Notes: generated from the letters alone by a model not told the origin. Shown: positions 1 to 8,902, numbered from the stretch's first letter. The stretch is DNA of 64,000 nucleotides from JAGWBF01 sp965116325 (GCA_965116325.1 OZ220675.1:1612001-1676000); one strand, 5' to 3'. Numbers and translations are program-made.

Positions 1-1
1 T

Positions 2-853
2 ATGGACCTGGAGGGGCGGGACATTGACTTCCTGTTCCCCGGTACGTCCATCACATCCATTACCGGTCTGCCCGACGTCACCCTTTCCGAGGGCTACTAC
101 CGGGCCTACCACCACTACATGCAGATGTACTCCGCCCCTGCCCCGGACCGGCTGAAGAGCGCCATCCAGGTGCCCGGCGCGGACCCCGAGTGGGCGGTTA
201 GCGAGATCAAGATGTGGGGCAACGAAAAGTGGGTGGCGGGCGTCTGGGTCCACCTGAAGGAAGGACTGCCCGTGGACCATCCCGACCTTGAGCCAATCTG
301 GGCCACCATGAGCGAGTACGACCTTCCCTCGGTCCACCACAGCTTCTACATGGAGCCCCCCTACTTCCCAGGCTACAAGGATGTGTGGGGCAACGCAGTG
401 GCAGCCCGCACCTTCGCCCATCCTTGGGGGGCATCCCGCCTCTTCGCCTACATGATCCTGGGTGGTCTGCTGGACCGATATCCCAACTTCCGGGCCTTCG
501 CTTCCGAGGTGGGTCACGGATGGCTGCCGAACATGCTCCTGCGCTTGGGCTTCAACAAGAGCTACCTGCAGGGTGCGTCCAAGGACCTGAAGTACACTCC
601 CCTAGAGTATGCCCAGATGGGAAGGATCGCCTGCGCCGCCGAGCCCTTCGAGGGGCCGATTATGACCAAGGCCACCATCGATGTGCTGGGTGAGGACTGC
701 CTCATGCACCAGTCCGACTACCCTCATGGGCAGTGCTGGTTCCCGGAGACAGCCCAAGAAGTGATGGACTGGGACTTCTGGCCGAGCCTCGGCCCCAACG
801 CGCTGGAGAAGCACATGGCGGGCAACGCCGAGAAGATGCTCCGCCTGAACTAA
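2..853 (+). CDS. Amidohydrolase family protein (5' partial)
   Basis: This is the C-terminal part of an Amidohydro_2 (ACMSD-like) TIM-barrel hydrolase or decarboxylase. The reading frame is open at the window edge and the N-terminal HxH metal motif of the family is missing, so the ATG at base 2 is probably internal. Family marks that can be seen are a late SDYPHG segment, where the metal-binding or catalytic Asp sits, and the C-terminal GNAEKMLRL, typical of the last helix. The substrate cannot be told from sequence. An intrinsic terminator follows the stop codon. Confidence 0.8.
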   Translation: MDLEGRDIDFLFPGTSITSITGLPDVTLSEGYYRAYHHYMQMYSAPAPDRLKSAIQVPGADPEWAVSEIKMWGNEKWVAGVWVHLKEGLPVDHPDLEPIWATMSEYDLPSVHHSFYMEPPYFPGYKDVWGNAVAARTFAHPWGASRLFAYMILGGLLDRYPNFRAFASEVGHGWLPNMLLRLGFNKSYLQGASKDLKYTPLEYAQMGRIACAAEPFEGPIMTKATIDVLGEDCLMHQSDYPHGQCWFPETAQEVMDWDFWPSLGPNALEKHMAGNAEKMLRLN

Positions 854-880
854 GCCGGGGGATCAAATCACGGAAACCAG

Positions 881-911
881 GGGGCCAGCCATGCAGGCTG
901 GCCCCTTTTTT
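881..911 (+). terminator. Intrinsic terminator after the amidohydrolase
   Basis: A perfect 10-bp stem (GGGGCCAGCC / GGCTGGCCCC) closes a 5-base loop (ATGCA) and is followed directly by six T. It ends the plus-strand gene. The stop codon of the opposing MFS gene overlaps the T-run. Confidence 0.93.
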
Positions 912-2193
912 ATTGGACGCGGCGGCGTTCGGCGGCTGCCTGGCGTACTTCGCCGCCCAAGCCGCGGAGCCTGGGGCTGCGCAACGCCAGGACCCAGATG
1001 AAGCTGATCAGACAGACCCCGCCAACGGCCACGGCGAGCCTGGGGTGTACCGTGTCGGCGATGCTGGTCAGGACGATGGACCCCAGGGCGGGCATGCTGA
1101 AGGTGATGCTGAAGAGGCCCATTATTCGTCCCCGAAGGTTGTCAGGGACCAGCATCTGCAGGGACCCCATTATCGAAACCAGGGCAAGGGAGTTTCCCAC
1201 ACCGGCAACGAAGAGGATGGGGACGGACAGCGCGAACCAGGGTGACAGGGCGAACAACAGGAAGAAGCTGCCCGAAATTGTCATGCCAAGAACGATGAGC
1301 TGCCCCTGCCGGTAGGACTCCCGCACGCTGCCGGTGATGATGGTACCGATCACAGCCCCTAATCCAAAGGCGGCAAGCATGAAACCCATGCCCTCGGGTC
1401 CTACGTCCAGCATCCGTTCGCCGGCGAAAACGGGCATCATGAAGAAGGCGATGGACATCCCGAAGAACCCGTTGAAATAGGACGTGCTCAGCAAGATGGC
1501 GAATACCCCGTGAGCGCGGGCAAAGCTGAACCCGTCGGCGATCTCCCGGAGAACGTTGCGTCTTTGCCGGTCCAGCACCGGTATTTTGAGAGTCTGGGCG
1601 ATTATGGTCATGAATATGAAGGTGCAGGCCCCGACGGTTAACGTGGCGCCGATGCCGACGGTGGCTACCAGAATGCCTGCCAGGGACGGGGCGACTATCC
1701 CCATACCCTGCCAGGCGAAGTTGTGCATCGCCACCGCGCTGGGTATGTCATCCCGGGGCACCAGCCGGGGCAGTATGCTCTGCCGGGCCGGTGAATCGAA
1801 GGCTTGGACAGCTCCGACCAGGAAGGCGGCTACCAGCACATGCCAGGGCTCCACCAACCCCTTGACCGTCAGCGCCATGAGCGCCAGAACCACGCAGGCG
1901 GTGGAGGACTGGCAGATTGCTATCAGCGCTTTAAGGCTCACCCTATCGGCGAAAGCGCCTCCGAACAGGTTCAGGGTGATGGAGGGAATCGCCAGCGTCA
2001 GGCCCACGTACCCCAGGTAGATGGCCTCCTCGGTCAGATCGTAGATCAGCCAGTTGAGGGAAAAGCTGACCACCATCATGTAGCCGGTCACCGAGGAGAC
2101 CAAGCCAGTCCAGTAGAGCCTGAAGTCCCTGTGCCTGAGGGCTGAGATGGCCGAGAACCGGCCCAGGAAGCCGGGAGTGGGAGTACTTGCCAA
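910..2193 (-). CDS. MFS transporter (EntS-like exporter type)
   Basis: A 427-residue membrane protein with about 12 hydrophobic segments. The N-terminus has the FRLYW pattern common in EntS/DHA3-type MFS exporters, and a GGAFADRV loop in the place of MFS motif A follows TM2. It should sit in the cytoplasmic membrane and export a small molecule by proton antiport, but the substrate is unknown. The start is a TTG; a weak GAGGG lies about 12 bases upstream. It lies downstream of two amidohydrolases on the same strand, with 57 bp to the first, so it may be co-transcribed with them. Confidence 0.85.
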   Translation of the reverse strand: MASTPTPGFLGRFSAISALRHRDFRLYWTGLVSSVTGYMMVVSFSLNWLIYDLTEEAIYLGYVGLTLAIPSITLNLFGGAFADRVSLKALIAICQSSTACVVLALMALTVKGLVEPWHVLVAAFLVGAVQAFDSPARQSILPRLVPRDDIPSAVAMHNFAWQGMGIVAPSLAGILVATVGIGATLTVGACTFIFMTIIAQTLKIPVLDRQRRNVLREIADGFSFARAHGVFAILLSTSYFNGFFGMSIAFFMMPVFAGERMLDVGPEGMGFMLAAFGLGAVIGTIITGSVRESYRQGQLIVLGMTISGSFFLLFALSPWFALSVPILFVAGVGNSLALVSIMGSLQMLVPDNLRGRIMGLFSITFSMPALGSIVLTSIADTVHPRLAVAVGGVCLISFIWVLALRSPRLRGLGGEVRQAAAERRRVQ

Positions 2194-2250
2194 GGTTAAG
2201 GTGTGCCCTCGAAGTTAATTGCGATTAGCCGACCCCCGCGATTTCTCAGC

Positions 2251-3198
2251 CTAGTTGACCTTGAGGTTGAACACCTGGGCAGCAGTGCGCCATTCGATCT
2301 GCTCCCGTTCGGCGGGGGTCAGGTTGGCATCATCCAGGGTCTTCTTCCGCATGGAATAGAGGTCGGTGGGATCGGACAACCATCTCCATGTAGGAGACCA
2401 GTCGGACCCGAACATGATCCTGTGGGCACCCAGCTTGTCCACGGCGATGCGAATATGCTCGCCTATGGTGCCCACTGTGTCGAAATAGACGTTGGTGTTG
2501 CGCATGGCGACCGAGAGGGCGGTGTCGAAATGGTGCAGTCCCCGCCCCATCTTGGTCAGTATGATGGGCACGTCCGGGTATCTGCCCGCTATCTCGTCGG
2601 TCCACACAGGGTCCGAGTAGAACAACCCTCCCGGAAACTGGGACCATCCCGTCGGGAACTGTATGGGCAGCTTGAAGCGCGCGGCCACATCCAGAAAGGG
2701 CTTCAGGTCGTTGGCTATCCTCTCAGGGTGGGTCGCCACCGTATAGCCCTCGGCGTGGGTCTCGCCGATCCCCACCATGTCCGCCATCTCCACGCACCGC
2801 ACTATCTCTGCGGCCGCATCCTCCCTGGCCTTCTGGAGGCCAGCAGCTTCGGCCTCCTGGGTCCAGGGGTCCAGCGCCCTGCGCTGGGTGGGAGAGTTGT
2901 TGGGGAGGTAGATCAGCCCAAACAACCTTCCGGGATGCCTGGCCACCTGCTCTGCCGTGGCATCGTTTGTCCCCCTGCCCGGCGTAAGCTGGACTAGCCC
3001 CTTGTCGATGCCGTGCTGGTCGAAGTCGGCTACCAGGTCGTCGGATATGTCCACCGGGTCTTCCGTCAGGCGGGCTTGGTACAGCTCGGGGAACCGGGAG
3101 TTGAGGTTAATCACATCTTCGATGCGCGAAACCTTGTCCCGTAGGTCGGTAAACGACCGACCTGCTCCTACGAGGTGTATGTGGGTGTCTATAATCAT
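2251..3198 (-). CDS. Amidohydrolase family protein (paralogue A)
   Basis: A 315-residue complete Amidohydro_2 protein (ACMSD-like). The N-terminal DTHIH gives the first two metal ligands and the late FGSDWSP gives the conserved Asp. These enzymes use a divalent metal in a TIM barrel for hydrolysis or decarboxylation; the substrate is unknown. GGAGGAG precedes the ATG at good spacing. It is a close tandem paralogue of the gene just upstream (3218-4162): long stretches such as the PVWTDEIAGRYPDVPIILTK region are shared. Confidence 0.88.
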   Translation of the reverse strand: MIIDTHIHLVGAGRSFTDLRDKVSRIEDVINLNSRFPELYQARLTEDPVDISDDLVADFDQHGIDKGLVQLTPGRGTNDATAEQVARHPGRLFGLIYLPNNSPTQRRALDPWTQEAEAAGLQKAREDAAAEIVRCVEMADMVGIGETHAEGYTVATHPERIANDLKPFLDVAARFKLPIQFPTGWSQFPGGLFYSDPVWTDEIAGRYPDVPIILTKMGRGLHHFDTALSVAMRNTNVYFDTVGTIGEHIRIAVDKLGAHRIMFGSDWSPTWRWLSDPTDLYSMRKKTLDDANLTPAEREQIEWRTAAQVFNLKVN

Positions 3199-3217
3199 GG
3201 CATCTCCTCCATGTTAG

Positions 3218-4162
3218 CTATTCCCCAATCCCAAACACCTGCTCGGCTGTCCTGCACTCGATCTGCTCCCGCTCGGCAGGAGTCAGGTTGGCGTCGTTGA
3301 GGGGCTTCTTGCGCATGGAGTAGAGGTCCATCGGCTCCGTCACCCACCTCCAGGTTGGCGACCAGTCGGAGCCGAACATAATCCTGTCAGCGCCCAGCTT
3401 GTCCACGGCGATGCGCACATGCTCTCCGGTGGTGCTGACGGTGTCGAAAAAGACATTGGTGTTGCGCATGGCCACGGCCAGGGCGTTGTCGAAGTAGTGC
3501 AAGCCGCGGCCCATCTTGGTGAGAATAATTGGCACATCGGGGTACCGGCCGGCTATTTCGTCGGTCCACACCGGGTCGGCGTAGTAGAGTCCCCCAGGAA
3601 ACTGGGACCACCCGGTAGCTATCTGTATAGGCAGCTTGTACCTGGAAGCCACATCCAGGATGGGCTTGAAGTCCCTGGCGATGGCTTCGGGATGGGCGGA
3701 GACTGTGAACCTCTCGGCATGAATCTCGGCCACTCCGACCATGCCCGGCATCTCCACGCACCGCTCTATCTCACCGGCTGCCCACTCCCTCGCGGCAGTA
3801 AGTCCGGCATCCTCTTTCTCTTCCGACCAAGGATCCAAGGCCCGCCTCTGGTTGACGTGGTATCCGCCCACGTTGATTAGCCCGTAGAGGGTGCCCTTAT
3901 GGTCGGCCGCCGTCTGGGCGACGGTCTCGTTGGTAGCCCGTCCCGGAGTGGTCTGGACGACGCCCTTGTGAATGCCGTGCCGCTCCCAGTCCTCGAAGAG
4001 CTGGTCCGATATATCTATCGGATCCTCGCTCAGTCGGGCCTTCATCAGGTCGGGATAGCGGACGTTGAGGCTTACCACATCCTCCACCCGCTTGATCTTG
4101 TCCGATAGGTCCGAAACGGAAGCCGAAGCACCTACCATATGTATATGGGTATCGATAATCAC
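3218..4162 (-). CDS. Amidohydrolase family protein (paralogue B)
   Basis: A 314-residue Amidohydro_2 protein with DTHIH at the N-terminus and FGSDWSP near the C-terminus. It begins with GTG, with a purine-rich GGGGTGGAAG upstream. The two paralogues are separated by only 19 bp, which points to a tandem duplication within one operon. Differences cluster in the N-terminal third (residues about 85-140), so the two copies may act on different but related substrates. The neighbouring MFS gene could move substrate or product; that is inference. Confidence 0.88.
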   Translation of the reverse strand: MIIDTHIHMVGASASVSDLSDKIKRVEDVVSLNVRYPDLMKARLSEDPIDISDQLFEDWERHGIHKGVVQTTPGRATNETVAQTAADHKGTLYGLINVGGYHVNQRRALDPWSEEKEDAGLTAAREWAAGEIERCVEMPGMVGVAEIHAERFTVSAHPEAIARDFKPILDVASRYKLPIQIATGWSQFPGGLYYADPVWTDEIAGRYPDVPIILTKMGRGLHYFDNALAVAMRNTNVFFDTVSTTGEHVRIAVDKLGADRIMFGSDWSPTWRWVTEPMDLYSMRKKPLNDANLTPAEREQIECRTAEQVFGIGE

Positions 4163-4244
4163 GGTTCTTCCACCCCTTTGTAGGACTTAGGACCCCAAGG
4201 GCATGAGTCGAAAAGGAGCGGATGCCCCCGGCGAAAGCTGTTCT

Positions 4245-5891
4245 CTAGAGGGGGATGGCTTCGCCGTCGGCCCTGGGGTCCGATGCGCCGGCTAGAATGC
4301 CCCGTTCATGATCGATTGCAAGGAGGTTCACCCGGCCGAACAGGTCGGCCCCTATCGGGGTTATCTTATGCCCTTTGGACTTCAGACCTTCGATGGTCTC
4401 CTCGGGCAAGGGGGCGTCTTGCTCGACCTGGAGCACGTAGTCGTCTTCGACGGTCCGGGGGTTGGTGCCCGGAGTGCTGTTCCACCGGGGGGCATCCACG
4501 GCCTGCTGAAGTTCCAAGCCAAAGTCGATCAGCCCGGTGAGGACCTGCACGTTGCTCTGGGGCTGGTTGTCAGCGCCCGGCGTACCCCCAACTATAACAG
4601 GGAGGTCATCCTTGAACACCATGTAGCAGTTGAGGGTGTGCATGGTGCGCTTGCCCGGGGCTATGGTGTTGGGATGGCCTTCCTTGATGTAGAAGCTGGT
4701 AGCCCGGTTGTTCATCAGGATTCCCGTGCCCTCGACGATGAACTGGGAGCCGAACCCGGCGAAGATGCTGTGGATGTAGGAGACAGCATTTCCTTCCGAA
4801 TCGACGATGCACGAGTAAGCGGTGTCGTTGCCTGCCGCCACCGGGGCGGGGGCATCTATGCGGGTGGTGGCGGCGGAGTTGAGGTCGATCCGCTTCCGCT
4901 GCTCCTCGGCGTGCTCCTTGGAGAGCAGCCTCTCCAGGGGCCAGGATACGAAGCTTGGGTCGCCGGCGTAGGTGTTCCGGTCGGCATAGGCCAGTTTCTT
5001 CGCCTCCACCATCAGGTGAACGCTTTCGGGGGTGTTGTGGCCCAGGGAAGCCATGTCGAACCCTTCCAGTATGTTCAAGGTGGATAGCACGATGAACCCT
5101 TGGGATGGGAAGCTGGTCTCGTAAACAGTGTGCCCGCGATAGGTGCCTGATAGAGGCGGCTCCTGGAACTGCAGCGTGTGGTTGGCGAAATCTTCCTGGG
5201 TGAACAGGCCTCCGGACGCCTGCAGGCCCTTGATCAGCTGCTGGGTAAGGCTGCCCCTGTAGTACTCGTCGGCGCCTCCCTGGGCAATCTTCTTCAAGCT
5301 GGCTGCCAGGTCCGACTGCACGAGGACATCCCCTGCTTGGTAGGGCTGGCCATCCTTCAGAAGGACGCTTGCCGTGGAAGGGTACTCCGCCAGGGTCTCG
5401 GCGAATATCTTGAACTCCCTCGCGATGCGGGGGGTCACGGGATAGCCGTCCTCAGCGTAGCCGATGGCAGGCTCAAGGAGCTTGGCAAAGGGCATGGTGC
5501 AGTATTCGCGGTGCATAGTTTCCCATGCGGCGATGGACCCGGGGACAGTGGCGGCCAGGGGGCCTGTCCTGGGAACGAACTCGTGGCCCTTGGACTGGTA
5601 GTAGGCGGAGGTTGCCCCTGTAGGCGCCACGCCGCTGCTGCTGATGCTGCGCAGCCTTGCCTTGGTAGAGCCCTTGGGAGGCTGGTAAAAGATGGCAAAG
5701 GTGTCCCCGCCTACGCTGCACTTGGACGGCAGGGTAACCGCTTCCACCGCCGCCAGGGCCAGGGCCGCATCGAAGGCATTCCCACCCTCCTGAAGCACCC
5801 TTATGCCTGTGGACGCTGCAAGGGGAGATGCTGAGCACACCATCCCATTACGGCCATAGACGGTGCTGCGTGAGGGGCGAGACGGAGCCAA
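4245..5891 (-). CDS. ggt: Gamma-glutamyltransferase family protein
   Basis: An Ntn-hydrolase of the gamma-glutamyltranspeptidase family, made as one chain and cleaved autocatalytically before a Thr nucleophile. The likely nucleophile is Thr357 in NDTAYSCIVD, followed by the family's GNAVSYIHS and GTGILMNNR segments. The GGxNAFDAA motif lies near the N-terminus. I place the start at TTG 5891: AGGAGG (5899-5904) lies 7 bases upstream, and the longer reading frame to 5966 runs through a promoter. That gives 548 residues, close to the family norm. No secretion signal is visible, so a cytoplasmic role or a non-glutathione substrate is possible. Confidence 0.88.
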   Translation of the reverse strand: MAPSRPSRSTVYGRNGMVCSASPLAASTGIRVLQEGGNAFDAALALAAVEAVTLPSKCSVGGDTFAIFYQPPKGSTKARLRSISSSGVAPTGATSAYYQSKGHEFVPRTGPLAATVPGSIAAWETMHREYCTMPFAKLLEPAIGYAEDGYPVTPRIAREFKIFAETLAEYPSTASVLLKDGQPYQAGDVLVQSDLAASLKKIAQGGADEYYRGSLTQQLIKGLQASGGLFTQEDFANHTLQFQEPPLSGTYRGHTVYETSFPSQGFIVLSTLNILEGFDMASLGHNTPESVHLMVEAKKLAYADRNTYAGDPSFVSWPLERLLSKEHAEEQRKRIDLNSAATTRIDAPAPVAAGNDTAYSCIVDSEGNAVSYIHSIFAGFGSQFIVEGTGILMNNRATSFYIKEGHPNTIAPGKRTMHTLNCYMVFKDDLPVIVGGTPGADNQPQSNVQVLTGLIDFGLELQQAVDAPRWNSTPGTNPRTVEDDYVLQVEQDAPLPEETIEGLKSKGHKITPIGADLFGRVNLLAIDHERGILAGASDPRADGEAIPL

Positions 5892-5936
5892 GGGCACACC
5901 TCCTGAAAGGGAAAGGGTGGAAGCTTGGATTGTCCG

Positions 5937-5966
5937 AGTATATTTCTGAAGGAAGGTTGTAGTCAA
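5937..5966 (-). promoter_or_regulatory. Sigma-70-type promoter of ggt
   Basis: On the minus strand, TTGACT (5966-5961) is followed after 18 bases by TATACT (5942-5937). It lies about 45 bp upstream of the Shine-Dalgarno and TTG start chosen for ggt, and rules out the longer N-terminus. Confidence 0.75.
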
Positions 5967-6030
5967 GGGTAACGCACCTTCGCCAGCTATGATGAGGGCC
6001 TCTCTGTGGGTGTGCCGGCGTATCCCGGTG

Positions 6031-6039
6031 TGCTAGAAT
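6031..6039 (+). promoter_or_regulatory. Extended -10 promoter for the TPP-enzyme gene
   Basis: TGCTAGAAT matches an extended -10 element (TGnTATAAT-like). No good -35 is visible. It lies 72 bp upstream of the ATG at 6111 and diverges from the ggt promoter. Confidence 0.45.
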
Positions 6040-6110
6040 TGGCCCATCCAATAAGGCTTCAGGACCCTGCGTTGCGGGTCCCCGATCTCAGAGCAGTTAT
6101 AGGAGGCTTG

Positions 6111-6701
6111 ATGTTCGAGCAGACCGATATGATGCGCATAGTGGAGAAGTATCGGGGCGATGCCATCGTGGTGGCGGCTTACCGCTCCGACCCTGCGTGG
6201 GCGAAGGTCACCACCAACCCCCACCGGGACCTTCCCTTCTGGAGCGCGATGGGAAAGGGATCATCCATGGCCCTGGGTTTGGCCCTTGCCCAGCCGGAAA
6301 TCAAGGTCATTCTCTTCGATGGGGACGGCAGTTTGCTGATGAACCTTGGTTCCCTGGTGACCATCGGAGGCGTTCTGCCCAAGAACTTCTATCACTTCGT
6401 CATGGACAACAAGGTCTACGCCACCACCGGTGGCCAGAGCGTACCCGGAAGCGGGCAGGCAAGCTTTGCCGACATGGCCAAGGCCGCCGGGTACCCTCGG
6501 AGTTTCGAGTTCGAGAATCTGGAAGACTTTGCCGGCAGCGCCGAGGATATCCTGACCCAGGATGGGCCGGTCATGGTCAGCGTGAGCATCCACCCCAGCA
6601 TTCGCACCCACGAGGAGCGGGTGGAGCAGATGTCCGACCCCCATCGGCGCACAAGCGGCAAGGCTATAGCGGAGCTGGTCGCGGAGTTTGGGGCATCCTA
6701 G
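6111..6701 (+). CDS. Thiamine pyrophosphate enzyme, PP-binding domain only
   Basis: A 196-residue protein equal to the C-terminal (pyrophosphate-binding) domain of TPP enzymes. The motif is GDG at residues 71-73 with Asn78, followed by the FVMDN segment that ends the classic GDG-to-N binding motif. Single-domain forms are known as the beta subunits of sulfopyruvate and phosphonopyruvate decarboxylases, which need a separate pyrimidine-binding subunit. No such partner is seen in this window. The start is ATG 6111 with AGGAGG 4 bases upstream; a longer upstream reading has no ribosome site. The LLM oxidoreductase begins 64 bp downstream and may share the transcript. Confidence 0.82.
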   Translation: MFEQTDMMRIVEKYRGDAIVVAAYRSDPAWAKVTTNPHRDLPFWSAMGKGSSMALGLALAQPEIKVILFDGDGSLLMNLGSLVTIGGVLPKNFYHFVMDNKVYATTGGQSVPGSGQASFADMAKAAGYPRSFEFENLEDFAGSAEDILTQDGPVMVSVSIHPSIRTHEERVEQMSDPHRRTSGKAIAELVAEFGAS

Positions 6702-6765
6702 CCGGATCAAGCCCAGCCTGAAGGACTCCCTGCCCACTCTTGCTGATGCGAAAGGAGCGTTCAAC

Positions 6766-7716
6766 TTGTCCGATGTGAAATTTGGTACCCGTCTTGGAGC
6801 TAACTGGCATAACGGCATCCCTTCGACCCAGGAGTTTCTCGACATACCCCGGAAGTGCGAAGAGTGGGGCTACGACTTCGTGGTGGCGGGAGACCACATC
6901 GCCGGCGGTAGGGCAGGCATCGCCCCCATTGTTCAGTGCTTCCCCGTACTGGCCGCTGCGGCAGCCGTCACCCAGAAGATACAGGTGGCTACTTGTGTGC
7001 TCCAGCTTCCCATGTACAACCCGGCGGTGGTGGCCCGCAGCATGCTGACCATAGACTTTCTGTCCGGCGGCAGGGCGATTATGGGTGTCGGAGTAGGAGG
7101 CCAGTACCCCAACGAATGGGAGGCTGCCCAGCAGAACATCCACGACCGGGGCAAGCGGGCCGACGAAGCCCTGGCTATAATCCGCCAGATGTGGACAGAG
7201 AACCAGATCGAACACCATGGTCGCTTCTACGACCTTACGGACATCTCCATGGAGCCCAAGTCCCAAGCCCCTGATGGCATCCCCATCTGGGTGGGCGGCA
7301 GCTCCGACGCCGCCCTGCGCAGGGCGGCCCGGTTCGGCGACGGCTGGACTTCGACCCAGATGAGCTCTGCCCAGTGGCAGCAGAACATGGAGAAGGTGCA
7401 CGAGTTCGCAGGAGAGATGGGCCGCGACATGAGCAGCTTCCAGGGGATCCACAGCTTGGGCATCCGCATCGACAAGGACCGGGAGAAGGCCCGGAGCGAT
7501 GCCCGCGCCATCCTTGGGGACGGAGGCCGTGTGCCCTTCGATGAGCTGGTGGAGGACTACGTCTGCGCAGGCGATGCGGAAGATTGCGCCCGTGTGATAC
7601 GGAGGTTTATCAACGCCGGGGCCAGCTGGTTCATGCTCAGCCCCATGGGCAAGCTGGAGGACCTGATGCCCCAACTGGAGATGATCGCCCAGGACCTGAT
7701 CCCCAAGTTCCGGTAG
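6766..7716 (+). CDS. LLM class flavin-dependent oxidoreductase
   Basis: A luciferase-like (F420 or FMN-dependent) oxidoreductase of 316 residues. The VVAGDHI segment near the N-terminus, the GRAIMGVGVGGQYPNE segment and the IPIWVGGSSDAALRRAARFGDGW segment are all typical of the family. It is probably a cytoplasmic oxidoreductase or monooxygenase of a small organic substrate, which is not identifiable. TTG 6766 is chosen because AGGAG lies 8 bases upstream; a longer frame overlaps the previous gene and lacks a ribosome site. A strong terminator follows. Confidence 0.87.
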   Translation: MSDVKFGTRLGANWHNGIPSTQEFLDIPRKCEEWGYDFVVAGDHIAGGRAGIAPIVQCFPVLAAAAAVTQKIQVATCVLQLPMYNPAVVARSMLTIDFLSGGRAIMGVGVGGQYPNEWEAAQQNIHDRGKRADEALAIIRQMWTENQIEHHGRFYDLTDISMEPKSQAPDGIPIWVGGSSDAALRRAARFGDGWTSTQMSSAQWQQNMEKVHEFAGEMGRDMSSFQGIHSLGIRIDKDREKARSDARAILGDGGRVPFDELVEDYVCAGDAEDCARVIRRFINAGASWFMLSPMGKLEDLMPQLEMIAQDLIPKFR

Positions 7717-7779
7717 CAGCGGGCCGCATCAGGGGTACCGGAGCACTGCTCCCTTAGCGCATATGTGCTGTAAAGCAAA

Positions 7780-7813
7780 GGCAGGGTAGGACACTTCCTA
7801 CCCTGCCTTTTTT
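7780..7813. terminator. Bidirectional intrinsic terminator
   Basis: A 12-bp perfect stem (GGCAGGGTAGGA / TCCTACCCTGCC) has a 4-base CACT loop. Six T follow on the plus strand, and a TTTGCTTTA tail follows on the minus strand. It sits between the convergent LLM oxidoreductase and RidA genes and can serve both. Confidence 0.92.
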
Positions 7814-7837
7814 GTTCCGCCGTTGGGGTCTGGTACT

Positions 7838-8260
7838 TTAGTGTTCGTGGCCGTCGTGGGTTACTGCGATGACGTCCATTCCCACATTGGGGACCTGGCT
7901 GGGGCGGTAAACGTTGATAAATGCCCTCGCCGGCCTTACCCCGGTGAAGTGGGTCTCGTACACCTTATTGAACGCCTCAAAGTGGGCCCTCTGCTGGGCC
8001 GGGTCATCGCCCACCGTCAGGTAAACGGTTGCCTTGACCACATCATCCAGGCTGGCCCCCGCCGCCGCCAGCACAGCCTTGATGTTCTTGAAAAGCTGTT
8101 CTGCCAGCTCGGGTATATCTCCCGCTATCCGCTGATTGGTAGCCGGGTCGATGGCCCCCATGGAAGCGGTGAACACCATGTTGCCCGCTTTGACTGCCTG
8201 GTTGTAAGGCCCCTGGGGAGGAGGCCCCTGGTCGGTGTGAATTCGCTCAATGTGGTGCAT
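7838..8260 (-). CDS. RidA family enamine/imine deaminase
   Basis: A 140-residue YjgF/YER057c/UK114 (RidA) protein. It includes GPYNQAV near the N-terminus, VKATVYLT in the middle and RPARAFINV near the C-terminus; the last holds the conserved Arg that binds the carboxylate of 2-aminoacrylate-type substrates. RidA proteins form trimers and hydrolyse reactive enamines. ATG 8260 is chosen over an upstream in-frame codon because GAGAGGTGG precedes it and a promoter occupies the upstream region. Confidence 0.87.
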   Translation of the reverse strand: MHHIERIHTDQGPPPQGPYNQAVKAGNMVFTASMGAIDPATNQRIAGDIPELAEQLFKNIKAVLAAAGASLDDVVKATVYLTVGDDPAQQRAHFEAFNKVYETHFTGVRPARAFINVYRPSQVPNVGMDVIAVTHDGHEH

Positions 8261-8325
8261 AGTCCACCTCTCAGATTTGCAATGTGGGTATAGGAGCCGC
8301 TGAGGGCCCCCTGGAAAGCGGGGAA

Positions 8326-8354
8326 AGTCTAGCACGCACCCATAGCAGGGTCAA
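8326..8354 (-). promoter_or_regulatory. Sigma-70-type promoter of ridA
   Basis: On the minus strand, TTGACC (8354-8349), 17 bases, then TAGACT (8331-8326). The predicted leader to the ATG at 8260 is about 60 nt. Confidence 0.7.
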
Positions 8355-8446
8355 ACGAAGTGAAGGTTTTGGGGGACAGGGATTATGCTGTGTATTTCGC
8401 CGAAAAGTTGTGGGCTGTGTCGGCGAAATTCATCGAGGTGCAATCC

Positions 8447-8452
8447 TATAAT
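8447..8452 (+). promoter_or_regulatory. Consensus -10 element for the small membrane protein
   Basis: A perfect TATAAT lies 30 bp upstream of the ATG at 8483. No good -35 is present at 16-18 bp. Confidence 0.45.
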
Positions 8453-8482
8453 TCCCGCATTCTCCTCCAAAGGAGGTCGGCA

Positions 8483-8902
8483 ATGAGCGCGATTAAGAGC
8501 CTAGCGGGCGTGTACATGATCATCGTGGGAGCCGCGGTGGCCGTACATTTCATCGTCACCCAGTTCTATGACCCTGCCCTTACGGATACAGCCCTCACCG
8601 TATGGCGCATCATGGACCCGCTGATGGTGGCTGCAACGGCCATGGCCTTCGCAGCGGCGACTTGCTGCAAGCTCCGGGTTGGCGGCGGCCAGGGGGACCC
8701 CGTAACGCGGGGCTACCTGGAGGCGCAGATCGGCTTCTACGTCTCCGGTGTCATGCTCATAGCCTTGCTCTGGAACTGGATAGGTGTTGAGTTCGTGGAG
8801 CCAAGAAACGACGATGGCTTGGTTTGGATCATCATCGACTCCACGCTGCCCTTCCTGCTGGGCACCGCCGGCTACCGCCTACTCCGCAACGGCAACAGCT
8901 AG
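8483..8902 (+). CDS. Small membrane protein of unknown function
   Basis: A 139-residue protein with four hydrophobic stretches (about residues 5-27, 44-62, 82-102 and 112-132), so it is probably an integral inner-membrane protein. I recognise no family or catalytic motif. ATG 8483 has AGGAGG 6 bases upstream and a consensus TATAAT before that, which makes it a convincing expressed gene. It stands alone between ridA (opposite strand) and the VOC gene. Confidence 0.72.
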   Translation: MSAIKSLAGVYMIIVGAAVAVHFIVTQFYDPALTDTALTVWRIMDPLMVAATAMAFAAATCCKLRVGGGQGDPVTRGYLEAQIGFYVSGVMLIALLWNWIGVEFVEPRNDDGLVWIIIDSTLPFLLGTAGYRLLRNGNS

